From assembly GCA_031308135.1 (NCBI GenBank), contig JAHLJT010008756.1:134928949-134992948 (forward strand): 64,000 nt of DNA, read 5' to 3'. This document shows, piece by piece, positions 1 through 11,899 of this stretch. A program made the position numbers and the translations under genes. Source of the stretch: Acheta domesticus (lineage: Eukaryota > Arthropoda > Insecta > Orthoptera > Gryllidae). A model generated the notes under the pieces. The model was given only the letters and a program-made list of their open reading frames with translations. It had not been told where the DNA came from and did not search any database. Position 1 is the first letter of the stretch, and each line of letters opens with the position of its first letter.

Positions 1-199
1 TGCCGAAAATTCTCCTTTTTCCGACGTATGACTACTACACACTCTCTTCTTACGAAATAAGGCGAGAAAGTAAAAGGGGAGAAAGGTGTAGGTGGAATGA
101 TTCGCCGTGGTTACCACTTTGCCATAGGGTAGCTCTGCCTGACTAGTCACATCTCGGATGGGCTCCGATGCTTGTAAAAAAGCGATGGGAAATTTGGGA

Positions 200-450
200 A
201 CGTGAGCAGCGGACGGACAGACTGCTTGTCCCCACTGTGTGGCGGCGGCGGCAGCTGCAGCGGCAAGGGCGCGGGCACACCTTGCGACGTCGGCGGCTAT
301 CGACCACGGCAAGCGGCGCCCGCCGCCCGTAAACTTGCTCGCCCCGCCCCGTCCCCCGCCCCCGCCCCGAGCGGGGGACGTCATAAATAGTAGGCGGCGT
401 GCCCCCGCGGGCCCCCTCCGGCCGCGACGTCCACCGCACCTACGCCGCCC
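200..450 (+). promoter_or_regulatory. CpG-rich island with CRE-like and TATA-like motif
   Basis: The GC- and CpG-rich DNA contains GACGTCATAAATAG near 376-389, a CRE-like ACGTCA directly joined to a TATA-like CATAAATA. Similar pairings occur in the islands near 13.2 kb and 29.5 kb, and more weakly near 6.1 kb. No downstream coding exon is seen. A core promoter is an inference from motif and context only. Confidence 0.25.
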
Positions 451-716
451 GCGCCCGCCCTCGCCCGCCCTCGCCCGCCCTCGCCCGCCCTCGCCCGCCC
501 TCGCCCGCCCTCGCCCGCCCTCGCCCGCCCTCGCCCGCCCTCGCCCGCCCTCGCCCGCCCTCGCCCGCCCTCGCCCGCCCTCGCCCGCCCTCGCCCGCCC
601 TCGCCCGCCCTCGCCCGCCCTCGCCCGCCCTCGCCCGCCCTCGCCCGCCCTCGCCCGCCCTCGCCCGCCCTCGCCCGCCCCTCGCCCGCCCTCGCCCGCC
701 CTCGCCCACCCGCCCT
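451..716. repeat. 10-bp C-rich minisatellite (TCGCCCGCCC)n
   Basis: Twenty-two perfect tandem units of TCGCCCGCCC run from 461 to 680, with slightly broken units on both sides. The complementary strand has regularly spaced G3 runs (GGGCGGGCGA), which suit G-quadruplex folding; the C-rich strand could form an i-motif. The repeat is open in several frames and so produces false Pro/Arg/Ala-rich and Gly/Arg-rich reading frames. Confidence 0.95.
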
Positions 717-1224
717 CGTCGTCTGCGCATTGGGCTTCTATGTGTCAGTGGATATGATCCCAGAATTTCACTTGTATTAGATAAGACCCCCAGAAAACAA
801 TGTGTGTGTGTTGTTTTTACCTTTCCTTTTTATACAGCTTTTTAACGGTTTTGTGAATAGGCTAGTGTGCTCGCACAGACGTCAAGTGTTTTGTAAGAAA
901 GAGTTCACCTCCAGGGTGATGCGCCGATTAGCATGCGCGCTGATCAAACGCAATAGCTACGATTGTTTCAAAAAAAACTAGTGGTGCTACAGAATGGCAC
1001 AGACTTTCCCGTATTAGTTTTCTATTTCCTTGGGTCTTCGCTAGCTATTCGGAATTGCCACATACTCTTTCTTGCCAGCTACCATCTATCACCGCCAAAA
1101 GTACATTTTTTTGTCATTTTCTTAATTTTTCGGTTTCCTATTGGTAGAACGGAAACATTAATTTTAGAATATTAAAGAACACAAAAACCTAGCCGTAAAT
1201 GGCAATTTTCTTTTAAAAATTATG

Positions 1225-1760
1225 TGCCGTTTAAGAGAAAATGGCGTTTTAGCGCTACTAAAAATGCGAAATTTGAAGCTCATTTTCACAGAAAATTTTT
1301 GAGTTTTCAAAATACTTTATTTGAAGTTATTTGAAGCACTTACACTCACAAATATAATAATCTTTACAAATTGCTGGTAATGTGCATATTAAAGATGTGA
1401 GAGATCTTTCAAAAAATTTACATTTATGTAATTTTTGAAAAAACAAAAAAAACTCAAAATAAACTTTACGCTATACTAAAGAGTGTAATTAGCACTATCC
1501 GTTACAAAAGTTTCAAGAAAAAATTTGCAGCCATATATGAGAAAATGGCGTTTGAGCATTTCTGAAAATGCCGAAATTTGAGCTACTTTTCACAGAAAAC
1601 GGTAGTGTTTTCGAGAAACTTTACTTGACATTATTTAAAGCATATATACTCGTAAATATAATAATGTGAAAAAATCGCCGATAATGTAAATATTAACGAC
1701 GTGAGAGACAAGTAAAAAAATTTTTGTAATTTTTGAAAAAACAAAAAAAGAAAATTTGTG
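1225..1760 (+). repeat. Subterminal tandem duplication inside the TIR element
   Basis: Two diverged units with a period near 306 bp share GAGAAAATGGCGTTT, a core like AAATTTGAGCTC and TTTTCACAGAAAA, then ACGTGAGAGA and a poly-A-rich end. The first unit begins near 1234 and the second near 1540. An inverted counterpart lies at 4905-5030. Such subterminal repeats often serve as transposase binding sites in DNA transposons; that role is inferred. Confidence 0.65.
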
Positions 1761-2759
1761 AAAAACAATTTTTTATTGATCGATATGAATTCCAATACTT
1801 CAAATTACTAGAAATAAAAGAATTATTACTTTATAACAATTACTGCATCCATAGACATCCTCAAAGTCCAGCGACTCAGCAGAGGAAAAATTCATTCACT
1901 TTTGCAGTGAAATATTCCCACATTTCATTGCCAATAATTTCTTTCCTAATTAACTTTTCCAATTCCGTAAATTATATGTACTTACAAACCTTTTCTAAAT
2001 ACATTACACGTTTGAAATGTCACTTTTTTTTCTTTTTCACGTAATTACGCCATATTGAATGAAGTATGCAAAAACTTAATATTGTTTAAACTACGTAAAC
2101 TTTCAATAGAGATTACAAAAAAACACCAAAAAACACATCCTCATATTGATATATGTTATAAAATGAACATTATTATCGTTTTTCCCGTTGAGATCAGCCG
2201 CCCCTGCCGCCCCTTTCAAAATGGTGACCGTTTAAAGTTACAAAGATCGTTTGAAAAGAGAGTACCTTACCAGGCGACTCAACACCTAGCAGGTTTATTC
2301 GTAGAAAACGTGTTATCTGCTTAACATTTGCAATTATAATTCGTTGCATATAACTTTTTATTATTATAAATGATGTTTTGATTCTTTATGTCATATTCTT
2401 GTTTATCAGAAAATTCATAGAAAAATGGCGATTTGCAGAATTGAAACTTGCATTAAGTTCTTTAACAAGCGATAATATTAAAAACAAATAATCATACATC
2501 TGTAAAATCAATGCTTTTTATTAAGTAACATTTTTAACAATTCTTTTTGTGACAACATCCGCCTCGGACCGAATATTTCCAAAGGCGATCGCTCCAAGTA
2601 AACTCGGTGAAAGAAACAGAAAGAACCTGACATTTCCGTGAGTTTCCGTGATAATCGAAGCAATACCTACTAGCACTAACAATCACTCCGTGAAATTATA
2701 TACTTCATTAAGTGGAGGTGTATCAATAGTGTTTTTTGTTTGAATCATCCGCCCCCCAT

Positions 2760-3759
2760 NNNNNNNNNNNNNNNNNNNNNNNNNNNNNNNNNNNNNNNNN
2801 NNNNNNNNNNNNNNNNNNNNNNNNNNNNNNNNNNNNNNNNNNNNNNNNNNNNNNNNNNNNNNNNNNNNNNNNNNNNNNNNNNNNNNNNNNNNNNNNNNNN
2901 NNNNNNNNNNNNNNNNNNNNNNNNNNNNNNNNNNNNNNNNNNNNNNNNNNNNNNNNNNNNNNNNNNNNNNNNNNNNNNNNNNNNNNNNNNNNNNNNNNNN
3001 NNNNNNNNNNNNNNNNNNNNNNNNNNNNNNNNNNNNNNNNNNNNNNNNNNNNNNNNNNNNNNNNNNNNNNNNNNNNNNNNNNNNNNNNNNNNNNNNNNNN
3101 NNNNNNNNNNNNNNNNNNNNNNNNNNNNNNNNNNNNNNNNNNNNNNNNNNNNNNNNNNNNNNNNNNNNNNNNNNNNNNNNNNNNNNNNNNNNNNNNNNNN
3201 NNNNNNNNNNNNNNNNNNNNNNNNNNNNNNNNNNNNNNNNNNNNNNNNNNNNNNNNNNNNNNNNNNNNNNNNNNNNNNNNNNNNNNNNNNNNNNNNNNNN
3301 NNNNNNNNNNNNNNNNNNNNNNNNNNNNNNNNNNNNNNNNNNNNNNNNNNNNNNNNNNNNNNNNNNNNNNNNNNNNNNNNNNNNNNNNNNNNNNNNNNNN
3401 NNNNNNNNNNNNNNNNNNNNNNNNNNNNNNNNNNNNNNNNNNNNNNNNNNNNNNNNNNNNNNNNNNNNNNNNNNNNNNNNNNNNNNNNNNNNNNNNNNNN
3501 NNNNNNNNNNNNNNNNNNNNNNNNNNNNNNNNNNNNNNNNNNNNNNNNNNNNNNNNNNNNNNNNNNNNNNNNNNNNNNNNNNNNNNNNNNNNNNNNNNNN
3601 NNNNNNNNNNNNNNNNNNNNNNNNNNNNNNNNNNNNNNNNNNNNNNNNNNNNNNNNNNNNNNNNNNNNNNNNNNNNNNNNNNNNNNNNNNNNNNNNNNNN
3701 NNNNNNNNNNNNNNNNNNNNNNNNNNNNNNNNNNNNNNNNNNNNNNNNNNNNNNNNNNN
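2760..3759. other. Assembly gap of exactly 1000 N
   Basis: The round size suggests a placeholder for a scaffolding gap. It lies inside the large TIR element, so any transposase gene could be hidden here. The long open frames that cross it are artefacts of translating N. Confidence 0.99.
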
Positions 3760-3915
3760 CTCTTTTTTTTATTCAGGTTTTTCAAAGCATTAATCACTCT
3801 ACCCGAGAATTGAGACCTGGTCTCCTGGCTTACACCCAGTTTTTGTTTTACTCCTAAAACCTTCTGGCGCTTTTTATGCTCTTGATAATCATTTGTCACC
3901 CTCGTAAAACAGAGT

Positions 3916-3916
<1 letters not shown>

Positions 3917-3955
<39 letters not shown>
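3917..3955. repeat. Microsatellite (TAA)n
   Basis: About thirteen uninterrupted TAA units, within the large TIR element and to the right of the gap. Confidence 0.95.
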
Positions 3956-3958
<3 letters not shown>

Positions 3959-5241
3959 TCGTTATTTGTATTCAAAAATATTATGTTCATCACTATAAAT
4001 CATTTTCAGTTTTCTCTTTCTCGCGTAGTACATACTACGTTGTATACAGAAAGTTTTGTAATTTTACAGAAAAAAATTGCGATTTCTCTGCAGATAAATC
4101 CGTATTGTAGGTCCTCGCTACCAAAAAAAGAGATAATTATTCTCTCTATACGTTCTCAATTACTTTCACTAATACGTTGGATAGTCAGAATCCATGTGGT
4201 GTGTGACACCGACACCTTGACACCGAAAAATTGGTGTACGGCAAAATGCCTCCCCGTCTCGTCTGTGAACGATAGAGGCTAAACCGTAAGAAGCACCAAA
4301 ATTGATACCTATCGATTTGGCTGATGACGCGGCCCCTTGTATTTCAAAAGGATATTGAATTTTCTGAGGGTACTTTACTCGAACTCTTCAGGACATTTTC
4401 AGTTTTCTGTCTAACTTGGTTCCATATTTTTGGGTTCCATTTTTTTAATCCGATCGCGTATAAAAATGGTGCTAGTTCGATTTTCCTTGATTTCTTTCCG
4501 AAATTTGTGCCAAGTGGTACTTAAAGCTTTACTTCAAGGCATATTTTTTCTTTAAATGAAATTTGTTCTGTACCATTAGTTCTTTAATTAATATTATGTA
4601 CATTTGTAAAAACAAGTTGGTAACTTTCACGCAGTTGAGTGAAAAATGAACTATTTGAAAAACAAGTTTTTTTTTACTTTAACATTTTTGGACGCATTTC
4701 TCTAAGTGCAGTAAATAACATGAAATAAATGCTATTTGATGTATTGATTTTTCAAAAAATACTCATATTTTAGTTTCAGAATTACCAAAACTACAAATTT
4801 CACAAAATTATTCTTTTTTTAATATTTTATCTTTCCTTGACAATATTTACTTTACGATTCGTTTTATACGTTAGCGCATTTCAGTACAATTGCTTCAAAT
4901 GATGAAGTTGAAGTCTGATGACTTTTCTCGAAATTCAAAAGTTTTCTGCGAAAATGAGCTCAAAATTGGACATTTTCAGAAACGCTCAAAAGATTGTTTT
5001 CTTAAAAATGACTACAAATTTTTCAATGGAAATTTTAATATAGACCCATATTTTCGTCTTCTATAAAATATTTAAAGTCATATTCGAATTGTGCTATTAG
5101 GGGACAGTGAAATTGAGAAAATGTATTTTAAAAAAGTCTTTCAGTCTCCGAGAGGTAGGAGCTGGGAAGATATTGGGCAAAACCGAGAAGCTAACTTAGA
5201 CTAGAAAGAGTGTAAGAAAGCCATTCAGTAGCACCACTAGT

Positions 5242-6060
5242 GTTTTTATATTAATTGTATAGTATTCTCTGATCATTATTATGTATGTTACGTATCATTG
5301 CTTATTATTACTATTACATTGTCATTTTCATGTCTTTCATTTTCTTGGTAGTATTTCCTTTTCATACTGTTTTCTTCTTGAAAGACTTTTAGTATGAAAC
5401 TCTCTCGTGGGATTTTTGAACACATCTAAGTTTGTTGCTTATATTTTTCGTGTTTTACTTTTCAACTCTTTATTTTATTCTCGGGAAAAGCCATTACGTT
5501 CTCCCCGTCGACTTTAATGCCGGATAGACGTCTCATTGTTTGTTCCTTTTGTGCCTTGCTGCATGACTCACGTCGAAGAGATTTTCGCGTGCCTGTCTCC
5601 AGGCTCTCCGCGCTTGTCTTTCGTTTTTCTGCCTGTGGAGTTGGGAGAAACTTCTTTTGTATGTAGTCGTACGTGGTGGGAGACAGTTGGATCGTTTTGA
5701 GTTGGAATAGGTCATGTGGTTGGCTTTTGGTTTTAGCTTCTTGGTACATTATGCGAATCAACTGTGTGAAATAGTCTTCATTCGTGCTTATATTACAAAA
5801 TATTATTGCATGAGAATAATTCTCTTAAGGACTGAAAGAACAGATTTGTATTTAAAATTTTAATATTTGATTGTTTTCTGAAACCATTGCACAATAAGAT
5901 CTCCCAAAAGGTGTCGTCACGTGGGTGTTAGAATCTCTTTGAGTGGAGGCTACGCCTTCCCCATTGGCCAGAATCGAGGCCACACGCCACCGCCTTCCCC
6001 ATTCGGGCGCAATGCGTTTTCGTCGCGCTGGCCGCCCCGCGCGCAAGTGTCCTCCCCCCG
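5242..6060. other. Unassigned stretch, one weak TE-like frame
   Basis: No repeat or gene is recognised. On the minus strand between 5462 and 5761 two overlapping open frames of 99 and 60 codons occur; one includes ARENLFDVSHA, which resembles an LFDIAHADA-type motif I associate with TE-derived insect proteins. There is no other support. From about 5930 the sequence turns CpG-rich and runs into the next island. Confidence 0.3.
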
Positions 6061-6660
6061 TCATCGTCAGGCGGAAGTTGGGAGCGGCGCCGGTCCCGCG
6101 TGAGGCCGCGTATAAATACGCCCCAGCACAACGGGGAGGCGCTCGCATCTGCGCGGCATCTGCGCGGCCTCGGCGGCTCGGCTCTTCTCCGTATCTCGGC
6201 GCGCGTTCTTCCCCGCCCCGACAGCCACCCCGCCCCGCCCCGCCCCGCCCTTCCCGTCGTTCAGCGCCCAACTGCCCGTCGTTCCATCACCCGGTTGCCC
6301 CATCGCTCCGCCGCGTCGCCCAATGCCGTTTCCCCGCCCACTACCTTTGCCGTTTCTCCGCCGCGTTGTCACCCTAACCGTCCCCTCTCCGCCGAACCGC
6401 TCCCTCCCTTCCCGCTCCGCCCCTCGCCCCCCGCCTCGTCCATATCTCTTCGCCGCCCTGTCTCTCCACCGTCCCTCCCCGACCGCTCCCACGCCTCGCC
6501 GCCGCCGCCCCGCCAGCGCCCTCCCCTTGTCTGCGAGGCGCGGCGGAGTCGGCGGGCGCACTGCCAGGCAGGCAGGGATCGGGGCCCGCGTGAGCGACGC
6601 GGCGCTCGGACCTGCGCCCCACGTTGGGCGCCAATTGTACTCCCCCTCCCCTCCCATTGC
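6061..6660 (+). promoter_or_regulatory. CpG island with TATA box, C-rich downstream
   Basis: TATAAATA at 6111-6118 sits in a GC-rich context (GCGTATAAATACGCCCC), about 45 bp after GTCATCGTCAGG. The downstream 6190-6560 is C-rich on this strand, with CCCGCCCCGCC runs. Several frames stay open for 130-200 codons, but their Pro/Arg/Ser/Ala composition follows the base composition. I see no start codon context, splice pattern or domain that supports a gene. A TATA-type promoter is possible. Confidence 0.35.
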
Positions 6661-7980
6661 AATGCCCGTCGAACGACGTTCATGTTCTCCTCTCGAAGCA
6701 GGCGGGGGAACGTTGCATAACGCATTGATGCACTGAAGGGGGGATGAGAAAATTCAGAACTCGTTTGGACGATTAAACTGTAAAAAGGTTTACGGCGTAA
6801 TATTTTTCGATCCCTCAATACATCCATTGGGATCTATTAAATAATATTTTTTAATTTCCTAACTGATTATAACTGGCCACATTAAATTTACGTTTCTACT
6901 ATTTACTAGCTTGCTGAAGTTTCAGAAATTTAATTTACCTGCATGAGCGCTGCTGAAGTACAACATGCAATTCAGGTAAAGTAATAATAAAACTATCAAT
7001 TGCAATTAAGTCATAGATACAGCCATATAATTAACTTTACATAAACAAAGGACATATCAATGCAAATATAACTGGAAAATAATGATATTCCGATTATAAA
7101 TGTATTCGACGCCTTTCGCCAGTTGCCGGTATCATTTTGAATGCTACAAAAACCAAGAGTTGCGAGTTGTGACGTGTTTGGAATGACTGTTTTACTGATA
7201 TACATTAACATGTTCGGAAAATGTGATGACGTGTTAAATACGTTTGTTAATATTTCCTTGCCGTTAGTTTAATTTATGTGTATATTTGATTCAAGTATTT
7301 TGATTATTTTCATCAAGTACATTATCAAGTTTTGGACCGCCCAGGGTTCAATGACATTTAAAAGGAATGATCAAGCGTTTATTAAAGGATGGAGAGCCGA
7401 AGGTGCAGCTGATCATTACTTCAAAAAATGTAAATAATGTTGATAATAATTGTTTATTTGCAGATATTTAATATTTGTTATTCATACTTTTAATATAAAA
7501 TTGAAGTACTAATTTTCTCCTGTTTTGGAATATAACATCATTCAAATGAAAGAAAATCGAACTTTGGTGCTATTAGAATTTGAGGTTTTGATAGCAAAAA
7601 AGATATGGGTTTTGGTCTTGTTTTTAATAGTAAAATTCTAAACAATATCAAAATATCAATGGCTTCTTAATAATAATTATTTACTTGCTGATATTTAATA
7701 ATTGTTTCTCATATGTTTTCGTTCAAGGTTGGGAATACATGGTTTATATAAATGTGCCATATAAAGTTACAATTAATTATATTACGGTCCCGTTTTTTTA
7801 TTTGACTGTGAAGAAATAATTCTGAAGAGAATTTATTGTTGTGCGCTATTATTTGAATTTGGGCAATTACGAATAAAAACTTTAAAGACATCAGTCTTAA
7901 ATTGGAGCTACTTCTCGATCACTTTATATAGCAAATTTTCACTTATATATCAAATATACTATATCACTTATATAGCAAAT
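6661..7980. other. AT-rich stretch, nothing recognised
   Basis: Only short open frames (66 codons or fewer), no tandem repeats and no TIR pairs were noticed. Confidence 0.5.
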
Positions 7981-8312
7981 GTTTGGTTTCGACAGAAAAC
8001 CTCTGTATTTAGTTATCACGAAATCGGCTGAACCGACAATGGCGCTGATAGTGTTCACAGAAGCTTAGATTACGTACTCGCAATGTCTGGCATTACAATT
8101 TGTGAGCGAAGAAATCGAATAGGCTATCAAGAATTTCAAAAATTATGTGTGGAGAATTTATTGCATCTGGTAAATACTATTTGATGCAAGTACCGTTAAA
8201 TTATATTAAAATCTATGAAATCACCGAAAAATATTTTAAAAGTGATGGAAAATGTAAAAATGGCTTATTAGTCGAAATTGCCAAAAAATGCAAAAAAAAG
8301 TCATAAACAGAA
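7981..8312 (+). repeat. Dispersed repeat D, copy 1
   Basis: Aligns by eye with 19212-19566 in the same orientation. Shared blocks in the same order are TTATCACGAAATCGG against TTATCGCGAAATCGG, GCTGATAG, GAGCGAA, CAAGTACC followed by AAAAT stretches, GATGAAATCGGCGAAAAT-like, and CTTATTAGTCGAAAT. No TIR or coding remnant is seen, so the class is unknown. Confidence 0.7.
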
Positions 8313-9086
8313 GGTTTTTTTCCCTTTTATTAAAGCCTAAAGGTAATGTCTATACTAGAAGGCATTGTACAAAAGAAACAAATGGCACTTCATTAAAATC
8401 CACCTTTTAGTTATCACTATTAGAGCATGATTTATGCTGAATATAATGCAAACAACTGGATTGAGATTGGAATATGAAGCCTGAAACTAAGTAATGAAGG
8501 ATGACATATGTCGATGTGGAAGTAATTGAACTCAGGGTGAGTGAACTGTTGAGAATTGGACTAATCAACTGGTTCAGTAACTGAGGCATTGTGGCAATGA
8601 GCAGAGCATGGAGATGAACTGGCAACGAGCGAGGTGCGGAATGTTTTGAGAAGAAAAAAAAATCCACTTGGGTCTTCGGCTGCATACTGGCGCAGGTTTC
8701 ACTCCCCGGCGCACGGGGTGGCACTCTTCCAAGACGCGCGGCGCGTCACCCTGTCTCCGCCCCGCCCCTCCCCTCCTCGCCCCGTCCCGCCACAGGTGCC
8801 CGCCAGCCTCCTTCCCTCTACCCGCATTCCAATTCTTTATCTGGAGGCCTTTGGAAGCTCTTTGCACCAGTCGTTGCCGGAAATAGTCATCGCTCCTCCA
8901 AACAACTCCACAGCGCACCATGCGAGTAAGCTCATGGTTTGCTCATCTAACAATATCGAGTATTAAGGGGGCATTCAATCCGATCATATGTTCGAGAAAC
9001 ATCTTACATGACAAGAAAATAATCACTTATACCGAAACACGGGTCGATCTGGATATTTGATCCTGCAATTGCGTAAATACGTTACG
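8313..9086. other. Unassigned, with a short GC-rich patch
   Basis: The patch at 8690-8880 is GC-rich and opens false frames of up to 115 codons. No repeat copy or gene is recognised. Confidence 0.4.
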
Positions 9087-9460
9087 CGAGTTCGGTGATA
9101 TAACGGTTAGCGTATCGGACTGTTGTATCCAACTTCGCGGGTTCACACCCGATCGAAGCTGTGCGGTTTCATACCCGATTTTTAATGGTGAAATCCTTTG
9201 TATGCCCTCCTTCGGAGGGAAAGTAAATCCGGCTGTCCCATGTAGATTTACTGCATGTTAAAAATCATCAAGCCTTAAAAATACCTTTGAACGAAATTGA
9301 AATCGCCAGTTTCGTCACCCGAAATGACACCTTCTTCACGATGGTTCGTCTTACTAGATGGTGAAAAGAGCGTAGCGAAATTTGCATCGACATATGAAAG
9401 AGCGGGCCTGATGGCCCGAATCCCACCATGTAAAATAAGGCATTAACTAATTGAATATTG
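9087..9460 (+). repeat. tRNA-derived SINE S1, copy 1
   Basis: The head contains GGTGATATAACGGTTAGCG, an A-box-like segment, followed by CGCGGGTTCACACCCGATCG, a B-box-like segment; this spacing fits an RNA polymerase III promoter derived from a tRNA. The body shares CTTCGGAGGGAAAGTAAA, CCGGCTGTCCCATGTAGATT and GGAGCGTAGCGAAATTTGC-like blocks with the copies at 40071 and 61000. The tail is AATTGAAT-rich. It is the most diverged of the three. Confidence 0.8.
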
Positions 9461-10055
9461 TTCACCCGAAAAGATATGTGTTGTTTTTGTTATCACAATT
9501 TCAAACATATTTCGGTACCTCTGCTGCTTCCTCCTCTCATGTTCTAGAGTTGTATTGTTGATCGTTTTCTATTGAGTGGATTGCCTGATTCTTCGCCAGT
9601 TCGCTTGCAATTAAATTCTGCTTAACGGTGAAAGAGCTGATTTACCCGACAAAGTAAGCAGCTTCAGAACAGGAATTTATTACAGAATAATCCTGATTAC
9701 AGAAAGTTATAGTTGTATTGCAGTGTCATACACGCTACAGACGCATTTCTCCTAACATATATTCGTTAAAGTTTCTGAAATACGTGCACTTATTTACATG
9801 TGGATGCTCATTAGAAAGATATTTAAATCCTTTATCGGATTCTTGTTGGGAACTTAAAATCATTTTAAGTACAGATACTGGAAATTAATATTTGTGAATA
9901 AAGAACTTTGTAAATACAGTATCAGTAGCTTGTTTGCCAAATTCTGGACAATCCGTGCTGGACAGTGGTTTTTGAATGCCCAAGTATCCCACTGATGTCT
10001 GAATTGGTTTGCGTAACTTGGGAGACGGCAACGAAATAAAGTGTTTAGAAGGTGA
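9461..10055. other. AT-rich stretch, nothing recognised
   Basis: No open frame above about 60 codons and no repeat pair noticed. Confidence 0.5.
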
Positions 10056-10515
10056 GCCTATGCTTTTCCGCCCTGCCCCTTCTCTACTCTCCCCCTTCCC
10101 CGCCCGTCGTCTCTGCCCTGGCTTGCTCTTGCCTTACCCCACTGTGTCCTGCCTGCCCTACCCTGCGTTGTCATTTCCCTCGTCCGCCCTTTCCCCCCCT
10201 ATCCCGCCCTGCACCTGCTCTATTCATGCTCTTCCCCGCCCCGACATGCTCTGTCCTTGCCGTGCTCTTGTCCTATCCCCCCACCGTGTCCTGCGATGCC
10301 TTGTCCTTGCCATGGTCCGCCCTTTTTCCTGCCCTGCCCTGGCCCTGATCTTGCCCTACCTCACCATACCGTGCCCTATGCCGCCCTGTCCCTCCCCTAC
10401 TTTTTTCTTGCCATACCTCGCCCTGCCCTGCTTTTTCTCTGCACTGCCGCTGTGCTGCCCCTACTCTGCCTTGTACTGTACTGCACTGCCCTGCCCTGCC
10501 CCTTCCTTGCGGCGC
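10056..10515. repeat. C-rich low-complexity block, CCCTG-type
   Basis: Degenerate CCCTGCC, CTTGCC and CTACC units make this strand pyrimidine-rich, with very few G runs. Overlapping frames of 70-200 codons are all Pro/Ser/Cys/Leu-rich and follow from composition. Confidence 0.85.
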
Positions 10516-11895
10516 TGCAATGCGGACGCGCGACACGCGGGTGTGGCGGGTTGCCTATCTGCGGTGGCATGCGCTGGAATGCACTTCGTAGCGTATGCAT
10601 TAAGAGCATAATAAGTCCAACTTATGGGTATTATTTTAATATATTTGAAGTTGGTTTTAAATTACTTTTAGTTTTCGCCCCCATTTTGACAAGCATAAGT
10701 CAAAAAATACTGTACTTGTTATTGAGTTATGAAGTTATTGATTTATCAACATTAATTTGAGAGTTTTTGTTGTGTTTCAAAGTTGAAGCGTATTCCAGAT
10801 CCTCGGGAATAGGAAAGACTTTGGAAATACTGTCATTTATTTTCACATTGCAAAAATATGAGCAGATAATGTGCGTTTCTTGTCATAGTTGTCACTGTGA
10901 ACAGTATTTGGTATGACTTCTGTTCATAAGTGCCCTACGGAATATTTCATTACAATGTAAACTGCGCGTGACACCATTCTACTGCTAGTAATGCAGTAGT
11001 TTATTTTCTTCTCACTTCTCATTAAGTCAAAGCGTAGATCATCAAACAACGGAAAAGTTCAGTTGGCCATTTACTTCGGAGTAGAGTACATAACTCCTGT
11101 AACTTGGCGCATTTTCTTAGTTTCCGTGCCAAACGGCTGAGCACAGAATGGTGTAGTTCTGCGGCTACAAACCTGAACTCTAACAAGCCACTAAAATACA
11201 CAGACGGATCACAAATAATTTGAAGTGGATTCCGTGAGGTGTCCCGTAAAATAGTTTTACAAACCCATTAGCTCTTGCTTTAGATGCGGCTGTAGTGTTC
11301 TGCTTGTTTCGAGGCAATGTCTGTGAGGTTGGTTTTGTAGTGACCAAACTACCTGCCAGGACGGTGATCTACAGACCTTCTCCGCCCATCTCGTGCAAAT
11401 TGTTGGCCAATCAAGACTCAAGTCGTCAAGGTTAGAGATTGAGGGTCTTACTGTTGAACGAACTTTACAAGTAATACCTACCTGGTGAATACTGTTATGT
11501 TTTTAAAATGCGATAAAGTAATCTCAGTCAAAGACCTCGAAGTGCAATCTTATAATATAACTTATTTTTATAACGTGCGCAACTTTTCATTTGTGACACC
11601 AAGCAACGCGGACGAACTTCAGCTGCAGATATGATACAGGCCGTTTGAGAGACCGAAGGGAATCGGAAGGTAGTGAAATTCAAGCCACGTGAATTACTAT
11701 TGTGTACGATGTTCCACAAGAAGTGCGTTCCTTATTGAAGATTCGGCAACATTGTGATAAAGGTCCTGCAGAAATAATGCGGGTTGTGACAAATATAATA
11801 AACATTGTATTATTTTTTGGAAACAAACGCTATTCCTTTTTGACACACGGTTTGGAGGGTAGTCAATTCGGGAAGGTAACGTTGATAACTGATGA
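10516..11895. other. Stretch with no recognised feature
   Basis: AT-rich to mixed sequence with short frames only (69 codons or fewer). I see no TIRs, tandem units or RNA-gene boxes. Confidence 0.5.
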
Positions 11896-11899
11896 CTAG

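Larger units (their letters stand above)
977..5241. mobile_element. Large element with long terminal inverted repeats, class unassigned
   Basis: The left end reads CTAGTGGTGCTACAGAATGG from 978. The right end, read on the minus strand from 5240, gives the same 20 bases with one change. Similarity continues for about 100 bp (for example GCTAGCTATTCGG against GTTAGCTTCTCGG, then CCAGCTACC against CCAGCTCCTACC). Inside this, the block around 1234-1300 is repeated in inverted orientation near 4905-5030, so the inverted similarity reaches deep into both arms. A lone end of the same family lies at 17935. No transposase is recognisable in the visible sequence, but 1 kb is missing in the gap. No clear TSD was found, so the superfamily is open. 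Confidence 0.6.

Noticed and set aside
451..480. Telomeric repeat
   Set aside because: The unit TCGCCCGCCC is not TTAGG or a variant; no telomere-type repeat was seen anywhere in the window.
451..716. CRISPR array
   Set aside because: Units are 10 bp without unique spacers, and the context is a eukaryotic nuclear genome.
2736..3899. Open frames of 357-384 codons
   Set aside because: They consist almost entirely of undefined residues from the 1000-N gap.
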